In this document: positions 57,365 through 64,000 of the stretch, piece after piece | Layout: each line of letters opens with the position of its first letter | Numbering within the stretch: position 1 is the stretch's first letter | DNA from: Pseudomonadota bacterium | GTDB taxonomy: Bacteria; Pseudomonadota; Gammaproteobacteria; Burkholderiales; Ferrovaceae | DNA: 64,000 bases | NCBI GenBank assembly: GCA_021798835.1 | Contig: JAJZBQ010000006.1 | Span: 56,135-120,134, forward strand | Direction: 5' to 3' | The notes under the pieces: generated by a model | Databases searched by the model: none | What the model was told of the DNA's origin: nothing | The model's input: the letters and a program-made list of their open reading frames with translations, nothing else | Made by a program: the position numbers and the translations under genes

Positions 57365-58063
57365 TCATTGCTCCAGATCACTGTTAACAAGAAAATGGGT
57401 GATCAGGAGGCCGGCAGGATTTTCCAGAACATCCGTTTCCTGTTGGGGAGCCACTACGGCAAAATGCAAAGTCAATACAAATTTTTTGCGAAGGGCCATG
57501 GGGTTCCCGACGTTGCGCTCTTCTGTGGTGACGCGTACCAGCGCTGCCCCTTCATCGATCATCGAAATACTGGAGATGGACACGGTTCTAGTCAAGGTTG
57601 GATCTTTGCGTAATTCAGCCAAGGGTTGGTGGCGTTGAACCCAGTCGGTGAATTCGACCGTTGCCTTGCTGCGCGTCAATCGATAGGCAGAAGCCAGGTT
57701 AGTGCTGCTCAGATGGGGATCAAGAGTAAGCAACTGACGTACCCATTGGGCTAGAAAATAACGCTTTATGGCTTCATCGGGTTGATAGGGATGAACCTGC
57801 GTAGTGGCGATGCCCATGGCACCGTTTTCAGTTCTATTGAGGATGAATGGAACGACTCGCTTCAAGGGAAACAAACCAAATAGGGTAACGCCGCTGACCA
57901 GCAAACCTAAACCTAGAATAAGACTGATGAGAAACCACCGATTGCGTTCCACGGTTGCGGCTCCCTGGACTTCAAACCAGGCCTGAACAACTCGGGGATT
58001 GGCTTCCGGTGGTGTCTGTTCGGGAATTGGCGCGCTACCAGAGTGCCTAAACCGAAAAATCAT
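57365..58063 (-). CDS. virB8: VirB8/TrbF-like type IV secretion protein
   Basis: 232 residues. One N-terminal membrane helix (WFLISLILGLGLLVSGVTLFG, about 43-63) and a periplasmic NTF2-like domain (AIKRYFLAQWVRQLLTLDPHL, SSISMIDEGAALVRVTTEERN, KKFVLTLHFAVVAP), as in TrbF. First gene of the trio. No VirB4, VirB6, VirB7, VirB11 or coupling protein gene lies in the window. Confidence 0.9.
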   Translation of the reverse strand: MIFRFRHSGSAPIPEQTPPEANPRVVQAWFEVQGAATVERNRWFLISLILGLGLLVSGVTLFGLFPLKRVVPFILNRTENGAMGIATTQVHPYQPDEAIKRYFLAQWVRQLLTLDPHLSSTNLASAYRLTRSKATVEFTDWVQRHQPLAELRKDPTLTRTVSISSISMIDEGAALVRVTTEERNVGNPMALRKKFVLTLHFAVVAPQQETDVLENPAGLLITHFLVNSDLEQ

Positions 58064-58269
58064 AGAGAGATCCTGGAATTGTGGAGGGTTGAAGTGACCA
58101 TTTCATCATGAACAGTCTGGTGTGAATGATGAAGAATCAGCGTAGATTGAAAGTGTTTGACGAAGCCGACACCGTTGGTTCAAGCGCCTGGGGGGGGCTT
58201 GTGGTATCTTTAGAACCTGTCAAAGGTGAAAAAGCCTTGCCACTGTTTTTTTATTTCAGGAGTTTGATC

Positions 58270-58857
58270 ATGGGTGCTATTTTTCAATCTTTGGGTCGTA
58301 CGGTTACTGCAGGTTTTGTCCTGCTGGCCCTGATACTGGGGATCGTCGGGGCGGGACAGGTTGACTTGATGTCTCATAACTGGTGGACTTTTGCTTTCCG
58401 CTGGTTGCATGTGACCGTGGCCATTATGTGGATCGGGCTATTGTGGTATTTCAATTTTGTCCAGATTCCCTCCATGCCCAAGATCCCGGATGAACAAAAG
58501 CCGGCCATTTCCAAAGTGATCGCTCCTACGGCTCTGTTCTGGTTTCGCTGGGCTGCTTTGGCGACGGTGATTATGGGTCTCGGACTCGCGTCCATGAATG
58601 GTTATGTCATGCAAGCCTTGACGTTGCGTGAGGGGGTTGTGCCTATCGGTTTGGGTATGTGGATGGGTCTGATCATGGCGTTCAATGTATGGTTCATTAT
58701 TTGGCCGAACCAAAAGAAAGCGTTGGGGATCGTTCCCGTCGAGATTTCCGAAAAACCAAAGGCTGCGCGTATGGCCATGCTGGCATCGCGCTTTAATACC
58801 ATGTTGTCCATACCAGTGATTTTCTGCATGGTGGCCCAGCAGCACGGAGGGCTTTGA
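58270..58857 (+). CDS. PuuD-like (urate oxidase N-terminal) membrane protein
   Basis: 195 residues with several membrane helices: WWTFAFRWLHVTVAIMWIGLLWYFNFVQIPSMP, FRWAALATVIMGLGLAS and WMGLIMAFNVWFIIWPNQKKALG. This is the Urate_ox_N domain without the C-terminal cytochrome c part found in full PuuD. The conserved histidine in RWLHV may bind haem. Short forms are widespread in bacteria and their function is unclear. AGGAG lies eight bases before the ATG at 58270; the longer frame is not supported. Confidence 0.8.
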   Translation: MGAIFQSLGRTVTAGFVLLALILGIVGAGQVDLMSHNWWTFAFRWLHVTVAIMWIGLLWYFNFVQIPSMPKIPDEQKPAISKVIAPTALFWFRWAALATVIMGLGLASMNGYVMQALTLREGVVPIGLGMWMGLIMAFNVWFIIWPNQKKALGIVPVEISEKPKAARMAMLASRFNTMLSIPVIFCMVAQQHGGL

Positions 58858-58871
58858 TTTTTCGGTTTTGC

Positions 58872-59960
58872 TTATGTATAACGGGGCATAGGGGGAATGA
58901 CATCACCATTTTGTCCCCGTTGGCGAAGCGCGTGATCCATGAGTACCAGAGCAACCATGGCTTCGACGATGGGAGTAGCGCGGAGACCAACGCACGGGTC
59001 GTGTCGGCCGGTGGTTATGACTTCGACGGCTTCTCCGGCACGATTCAATGACTGTCGAGGCAGGCGAATGCTGGAAGTGGGTTTGATGGCCAGATGAGCG
59101 ATGATGTCCTGTCCTGTGGAAATCCCACCAAGGATTCCCCCGGCGTGATTGGATAGGAATCCTTGGGGAGTCATGGCATCACCGTGCTCGCTGCCGTGTT
59201 GTGTCACAACGCGAAAGCCATCACCAATTTCTACCCCCTTGACGGCATTGATGGACATCAATGCATGGGCCAGATCGGCATCAAGACGGTCAAATACGGG
59301 TTCTCCCCAACCTGTTGGTACGCCACGTGCCACGACACTGAGGCGAGCTCCTACCGAATCGCCTGAACGCCGCAGTTCATCCATGTAGATTTCCAACGCG
59401 GCAACGCGTTCCGGTTCCCCACAAAAAAATGGATTTTGTTCAATGGCTTCCCAGTTTGTGACGGTCAGTGGATGTGGTCCTAACTGGGAAAGCCAGCCTT
59501 GAATGCGAATGCCATGACGGGTTGCCAGCCACTTGCGGGCAATGGCCCCCGCAGCCACACGCGCAGCAGTTTCTCGGGCAGATGAGCGTCCGCCGCCGCG
59601 GTAATCGCGGTGACCATATTTCTGCAGGTAAGTATAGTCGGCATGACCAGGGCGAAACTGCTGGGCAATCGTCTCATAGTCACGGCTACGTTGATCGGTA
59701 TTTTTGATGAGGAGTGCGATGGGCGTTCCTGTGGTCAATCCCTCAAAAACTCCCGATAGGATCTCCACTTGATCACCTTCGCGGCGTTGCGTGACGTGAC
59801 GTGACGTTCCTGGCTTGCGGCGGTCGAGATCGGGTTGGATATCCTCTATGGACAAAGGCAGCCCCGGAGGGCATCCGTCTACCACTGCGCCCAATGCCGG
59901 GCCGTGACTTTCGCCAAAAGTGGTGACGCAAAACAGCCTTCCCCAAGTATTGCCGGACAT
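58872..59960 (-). CDS. aroC: Chorismate synthase
   Basis: 362 residues. The three chorismate synthase signatures are present: [48 protein letters not shown] and [25 protein letters not shown]. The enzyme makes chorismate from EPSP with reduced FMN. Monocistronic, convergent with the PuuD-like gene. Confidence 0.97.
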   Translation of the reverse strand: MSGNTWGRLFCVTTFGESHGPALGAVVDGCPPGLPLSIEDIQPDLDRRKPGTSRHVTQRREGDQVEILSGVFEGLTTGTPIALLIKNTDQRSRDYETIAQQFRPGHADYTYLQKYGHRDYRGGGRSSARETAARVAAGAIARKWLATRHGIRIQGWLSQLGPHPLTVTNWEAIEQNPFFCGEPERVAALEIYMDELRRSGDSVGARLSVVARGVPTGWGEPVFDRLDADLAHALMSINAVKGVEIGDGFRVVTQHGSEHGDAMTPQGFLSNHAGGILGGISTGQDIIAHLAIKPTSSIRLPRQSLNRAGEAVEVITTGRHDPCVGLRATPIVEAMVALVLMDHALRQRGQNGDVIPPMPRYT

Positions 59961-60047
59961 GTTTCATCCTCAAAAAGCAACATCGTAACATGAGCCAACT
60001 GGGCGTAACCCATGACGAAGCCTTAAAAGCACGTTATAGTGCGCTTC

Positions 60048-61037
60048 ATGGATACTATATTGCCGTATTTGTTGCCGCCCTGTCCGACACTGGGGCTTTG
60101 TGCTCCCTCGGGTTTTTTGACTGAACCAGGGGCATTGGAGATGGCGGCTTTGTATTTTACTGAACATGGGTGTCGGGTTGTGGAAAGTCCGCATGTACAT
60201 GGTCGCCATGAGTATTTTTCAGGAACCGATGTACAGCGTCTGGGCGATTTTCATGCGTTGGTACATGATCCAGAGGTGCATGCCATCATGGCGGCACGTG
60301 GGGGTTACGGCCTGACTCGCCTGTTGGCATATCTTGATTATGAAGCATTGGCTTCTGCACGCAAGCCATTGATCGGTTTTAGTGATATCACGGCCTTGCA
60401 TCTGGCGGTATTGGCGCAGACGGGGTTGGTTACTTTTGCTGGTCCTATGGCTGCTCCTGATTTTGGGCATCCACAGCGCAGTGCTTTGCATCAGGAGCAT
60501 TTTCTCCCGCTGCTGAGCCATGAATGGCACCTGTCGCCCCCGATCCGTTTGCCTTATGCGGAGCGAGAGGGGGATGCTGGCCTTCACTTGCGTGAACAGA
60601 TTGGAGATGGGTTGGAGGGCACACTTTGGGGGGGTAACCTGTCATTGGTGGCCAATTTGGTGGGGACACCTTATTTCCCACAGGTCACAGATGGCATTCT
60701 GTTTCTTGAAGAAGTTAACGAAGAACCTTATCGTATTGAACGTCACCTGTTGCAATTATTTCATGCGGGCGTATTTCGTTCGGTGCGGGCCGTTTTGTGG
60801 GGGCAATTCAACCGTTGTGTGCCGACCCATGCGTCGGCGGCACCGTATACGCTGGATCATGTGTTGACCTATCTGCGCTCATTGGTGCCGATTCCCTGGT
60901 TGGTCAATTTGCCCTTTGGGCATGTACGAGACAAATTGACTCTGCCTGTGGGCGGTCGGGTGCGGATCACCATGCCTGACGAGGCGCACTACCAGCTGAT
61001 GTTTTCACGATATGGGGAAGCAAGGTCGAACTCCTGA
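60048..61037 (+). CDS. ldcA: LD-carboxypeptidase (S66 family)
   Basis: About 329 residues. The N-terminal domain holds GLCAPSGFL, IMAARGGYGLTRLL and the nucleophile Ser in IGFSDITALHLA. The C-terminal domain holds WGGNLSLVANLVGTPYFP with the Glu and LEEVNEEPYRIERHL, and the His in LPFGHVRDKLTLPVG. It trims the terminal D-Ala from tetrapeptides in murein recycling in the cytoplasm; MccF-type peptidases are related. A GTG at 60039 is an alternative start. Confidence 0.9.
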   Translation: MDTILPYLLPPCPTLGLCAPSGFLTEPGALEMAALYFTEHGCRVVESPHVHGRHEYFSGTDVQRLGDFHALVHDPEVHAIMAARGGYGLTRLLAYLDYEALASARKPLIGFSDITALHLAVLAQTGLVTFAGPMAAPDFGHPQRSALHQEHFLPLLSHEWHLSPPIRLPYAEREGDAGLHLREQIGDGLEGTLWGGNLSLVANLVGTPYFPQVTDGILFLEEVNEEPYRIERHLLQLFHAGVFRSVRAVLWGQFNRCVPTHASAAPYTLDHVLTYLRSLVPIPWLVNLPFGHVRDKLTLPVGGRVRITMPDEAHYQLMFSRYGEARSNS

Positions 61038-61088
61038 ACGGGCTGACGCTTCATGTCATAATGCAACGTTCTTGAGAGGAGTCTGGCG

Positions 61089-62492
61089 ATGATGGCACAA
61101 ACCCTATACGACAAGTTATGGCAGGCTCATGTGGTGCGCACCGAGGCGGATGGTACGTCGCTGTTGTATATTGATCGTCATTTGGTTCATGAGGTGACCA
61201 GCCCTCAAGCCTTTGAAGGGTTGGATTTGGCGCGGCGACCATTGTGGCGTGTGGGTAGCATCGTGGCGACAGCGGATCACAATACTCCTACGGTTAACCA
61301 GGATGAAATTCATGATCCGGTTTCACGTCTGCAGGTTGATACCTTGGCGAGCAACTGTCATCGCTTTGGGGTTACGCTCTATCCTATGGGAGATCGGCGG
61401 CAGGGAATTGTACATGTCATGGGGCCGGAGCAAGGGGCCACCTTGCCGGGTATGACGGTAGTTTGTGGTGATTCCCACACCAGTACTCACGGTGCATTTG
61501 CCGCTTTGGCTTTTGGCATTGGCACGTCAGAAGTTGAGCATGTCATGGCAACGCAGACATTGTTGACTCGCCCGTCCAAAACCATGCGTTTGACGGTGGA
61601 GGGAGCATTGCCGGAGGGAGTGAGTGCCAAAGATGTGGCGCTGTACCTGATTGGACAGATAGGAACTGCAGGGGGAACGGGGTATGCCATCGAGTTTGCC
61701 GGTTCGGCTATTCGCAGTTTGTCCATGGAAGGACGCATGACCCTCTGCAATATGGCGATTGAGGCGGGCGCGCGAGCAGGGATAGTGGGCGCAGATGACA
61801 CTACTTTTGCTTATCTCAAAGGGCGCCCCTATGCCCCTAAGGAGGGACATTGGGATCAGGCGTTGGCTTATTGGCGTACTTTGCACAGTGATGATGGGGC
61901 TGTTTTTGATGACGAGCGAATTTTTTTCGCAAAGGATATTGCTCCGCTGGTCACTTGGGGAACCTCCCCTGAAATGGTCGTTCCGGTAACGGGTCGAGTG
62001 CCTGATCCCAGTGTTGAGCAGGATATGGTGCGTCGTCAGAGTATGGAACGTGCCTTGCAGTACATGGGGTTGACGGCGGGGACACCGATGAGTCACATCG
62101 TGGTGGATAAGGTGTTTATTGGTTCTTGTACCAATTCCCGCATCGAAGATCTCCGTGTTGCTGCTGCTTGGGTCAAGGGACGACGTGTGGCGGCTACAGT
62201 CAAACTGGCTATGGTGGTTCCGGGTTCTGGATTAGTCAAAGCACAGGCAGAATCGGAAGGGTTAGACCACGTGTTTCTGGATGCAGGATTTGAGTGGCGT
62301 AATCCGGGGTGTTCCATGTGTTTGGGAATGAATGAAGACCGATTGAGCCCGGGAGAGCGTTGCGCCTCTACGTCTAATCGAAATTTTGAAGGGCGACAGG
62401 GTAATGGTGGCAGAACCCATTTGGTTAGTCCTGCCATGGCGGCTGCAGCCGCCATAGCAGGACATTTTGTGGATATCCGGGAGGGACTCTGA
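61089..62492 (+). CDS. leuC: 3-isopropylmalate dehydratase large subunit
   Basis: 467 residues. Cluster ligands are in [15 protein letters not shown] and [15 protein letters not shown] (Cys, Cys, Cys). [27 protein letters not shown] and [10 protein letters not shown] are also typical. LeuC with LeuD converts 2-isopropylmalate to 3-isopropylmalate in leucine synthesis. GAGAGGAG lies upstream. The stop overlaps the leuD start by one base (TGATG). Confidence 0.97.
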   Translation: MMAQTLYDKLWQAHVVRTEADGTSLLYIDRHLVHEVTSPQAFEGLDLARRPLWRVGSIVATADHNTPTVNQDEIHDPVSRLQVDTLASNCHRFGVTLYPMGDRRQGIVHVMGPEQGATLPGMTVVCGDSHTSTHGAFAALAFGIGTSEVEHVMATQTLLTRPSKTMRLTVEGALPEGVSAKDVALYLIGQIGTAGGTGYAIEFAGSAIRSLSMEGRMTLCNMAIEAGARAGIVGADDTTFAYLKGRPYAPKEGHWDQALAYWRTLHSDDGAVFDDERIFFAKDIAPLVTWGTSPEMVVPVTGRVPDPSVEQDMVRRQSMERALQYMGLTAGTPMSHIVVDKVFIGSCTNSRIEDLRVAAAWVKGRRVAATVKLAMVVPGSGLVKAQAESEGLDHVFLDAGFEWRNPGCSMCLGMNEDRLSPGERCASTSNRNFEGRQGNGGRTHLVSPAMAAAAAIAGHFVDIREGL

Positions 62493-63130
62493 TGCGAGCA
62501 TTCAACTCATTGAATGGATTGGTGGTGCCTTTGGACCGTGTCAATGTCGATACAGATGCCATTATTCCCAAACAATTTCTCAAGTCTATTCATCGTTCCG
62601 GGTTTGGCCCAAACTTGTTTGATGCGTGGCGTTATCTCGACGAAGGCCAACCCGGTCAGGACACCACCAACCGTCCGTTGAATCGGGATTTTGTGCTTAA
62701 TCAAGCGCGTTATCAGGGGGGGCAGATATTGTTGACCCGGGAAAATTTTGGATGTGGGTCGAGTCGGGAGCATGCTCCTTGGGCATTGGATGATTATGGA
62801 TTTCGGGTAATCATTGCCCCCAGTTTTGCAGATATATTCTTCAACAATTGTTTCAAAAATGGATTGCTACCCATTGTGTTGCCAGTAGATGTTGTCGACC
62901 AATTGTTTCGGGAGGTGGAAGTAGAGGAGGGCTATCGCCTCAATGTGGATCTGGCGGAACAGTCCATTACGACACCGGCTGGAAAGCAGTGGCTTTTCGC
63001 AGTAGATGCTTTCCGGAAAGATTGTCTGTTACGTGGCTTGGATGAAATCGGATTGACGCTGCAACACGCTGAGGACATTCGTGCATACGAAGCACGTCGG
63101 GCACGACAGGAGCCCTGGCTGTTTATCTGA
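62492..63130 (+). CDS. leuD: 3-isopropylmalate dehydratase small subunit
   Basis: 212 residues. Signature segments: [40 protein letters not shown], and [17 protein letters not shown]. It forms the swivel domain of the dehydratase. Coupled to leuC by the TGATG overlap. leuB does not follow, in contrast to the common leuCDB order. Confidence 0.97.
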   Translation: MRAFNSLNGLVVPLDRVNVDTDAIIPKQFLKSIHRSGFGPNLFDAWRYLDEGQPGQDTTNRPLNRDFVLNQARYQGGQILLTRENFGCGSSREHAPWALDDYGFRVIIAPSFADIFFNNCFKNGLLPIVLPVDVVDQLFREVEVEEGYRLNVDLAEQSITTPAGKQWLFAVDAFRKDCLLRGLDEIGLTLQHAEDIRAYEARRARQEPWLFI

Positions 63131-63534
63131 CGGTTGTTGGGTGATGTCTATTCGCATATAGTGCCAACAACAAACTTGACAATTTCTAAGGCAAGAATTA
63201 CCATTCGATCCGTCTCAACAACGAGGGTTCGCCTCATGGACAGTTGCTCTAGTAGAAGTTCAATCAGGTAACCGGCGGAATACGCGACACATACCCAGTT
63301 TTGTGCAGCCGTTCCGCTGGTAATAGCGGGACGGTGCGTCAATCAAGTCAGCAAATCAAAATAGTCAGTCAGTTCTTGGCTGACCGCCTCCCATAACATA
63401 TCAAGTTCGTCTGTGCTGCCTTTTGGACAGCATGTGTACCGTTTTCGAGCGGCGCTGAAGGCGTTCTGATACTTGTTTTGTCAACTGGACAGCGGCCGTC
63501 CCGTCATTGTCCGGAATTGAGAAGGGGGGATGCC
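63131..63534. other. Gene-free stretch after leuD
   Basis: About 400 bases without a convincing gene. Short open frames exist on both strands, but none has a good ribosome binding site or recognisable sequence. An inverted repeat of AGCGG-like and CAGTCAGTTCTTGGCTGACCG segments (about 63367-63390) is the only visible local structure. It may be decayed sequence where leuB would be expected. Confidence 0.4.
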
Positions 63535-63732
63535 ATGACTTTCAATATTTTTTCTGTTTCTCTTCTGAATGGGGTTGTACGCAGGACAATTCGTAACGTA
63601 ACTGTGGGCTTTGAAAACAGGAATGCTATGAGAAAACCCTCACTGCAACCTTGCAAGAGTGGGGATACGGAGATGACCCCCGGTGTTTATGCTTTATTGG
63701 CCGGTGTGTCGAATGATTTGAGGGTTCACTGA
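63535..63732 (+). CDS. Hypothetical small protein
   Basis: 65 residues (MTFNIFSVSLLNGVVRRTIR and on). AAGGGGGG lies about seven bases before the ATG. No signal peptide, membrane helix or known motif. Its stop overlaps the start of the next gene (TGATG), which supports coding by coupling. Function unknown. Confidence 0.5.
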   Translation: MTFNIFSVSLLNGVVRRTIRNVTVGFENRNAMRKPSLQPCKSGDTEMTPGVYALLAGVSNDLRVH

Positions 63733-64000
63733 TGCAAAGGAATATCGTACTGGTGGCATGGCGAATCCTTTGGTTGCTATGGGCGCTCATGGGGGCCGTA
63801 ATGGCGCAAGCGGCTTTCTTACGCACGACAGGGGAGGTGGGTTCTTCTTCATTGCAAGATTCCAATAACTCTTCCTGGATGATTCAGGGTGATGAAACTT
63901 TGATTGATCAATATCATGGGTCTTTTTCCTCGCCGCGCGGCAATGGAGCCAATAGTTTTCTGTCTTCGCCGGAGAATTCATATTCGAACATTCTGGGTTT
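63732..64000 (+). CDS. Exported protein of unknown function, N-terminal part
   Basis: The frame runs to the end of the window, giving 89 residues. A hydrophobic leader with an Arg (RNIVLVAWRILWLLWALMGAVMAQAA) looks like a signal peptide cleaved after AQA. The mature part is rich in Ser, Asn and Gly, as in surface or secreted proteins. It is coupled to the preceding small gene. The family cannot be told from this part. Confidence 0.55.
   Translation, partial: MQRNIVLVAWRILWLLWALMGAVMAQAAFLRTTGEVGSSSLQDSNNSSWMIQGDETLIDQYHGSFSSPRGNGANSFLSSPENSYSNILG

Overview
The window looks like a chromosomal segment of a Gram-negative proteobacterium. The block miaB-phoH-ybeY-corC-lnt-dsbB-glyQ-glyS-gmhB-plsC, the block queA-tgt-yajC-secD-secF, and lgt, LPS-type genes and a DsbB system all point that way. 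Gene order resembles Betaproteobacteria most (an acid or iron habitat such as Ferrovum is possible but is only a guess); no rRNA or other decisive marker is present.

Layout. 1-8072: end of lgt, a small c-type cytochrome, an orphan amino-acid-type binding lipoprotein, a membrane-linked methyltransferase, a repeat-bearing exported protein, then a bufferin (copper-chelating RiPP) locus: precursor BufA, a natural fusion of the MNIO enzyme BufB with its partner BufC, a convergent DoxX protein, an ECF sigma factor and a zinc-finger anti-sigma-like protein; then a ClC channel. 8073-9074: debris of a decayed integrative element (Rpn/YhgA-type pseudogene, 5' piece of an integrase). 9075-21799: a 12.7 kb integrative element in the 3' end of tRNA-Leu(CAA). 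It carries a tyrosine integrase, an AlpA-like regulator, an unknown protein with a hairpin over its ribosome binding site, a long non-coding stretch of about 1.4 kb that is dense in hairpins and ends in a strong terminator (probably a large structured RNA), iteron-like repeats, a single-chain type ISP restriction-modification enzyme, a coiled-coil membrane protein and an ATPase/DUF4276 pair. It is in effect a compact defence island.

21887-52741: mostly housekeeping genes: queuosine synthesis (queA, tgt, and a YhhQ-type transporter further on), Sec accessory proteins, purB, mnmA, icd, smpB, ratA-ratB, mutM, carbonic anhydrase, a PAP2/ArnT-like pair, RNA helicase, acyl-CoA ligase, and the plsC-to-miaB block on the minus strand. 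52904: tRNA-Met. 53073-58063: a second accessory patch with a RES/Xre toxin-antitoxin pair, a broken IS30 transposase, an orphan NuoB-like iron-sulfur subunit, and an isolated virB8-virB9-virB10 trio. 58270-63130: PuuD-like membrane protein, aroC, LD-carboxypeptidase, leuC, leuD (no leuB follows). The last 870 bases hold two unknown small or partial genes.

How things work together: the main novelty candidates are the structured RNA with its iteron region on the tRNA-Leu element, the three minus-strand genes beside the type ISP enzyme, the fused BufB-BufC enzyme, and the orphan virB8-9-10 cluster.
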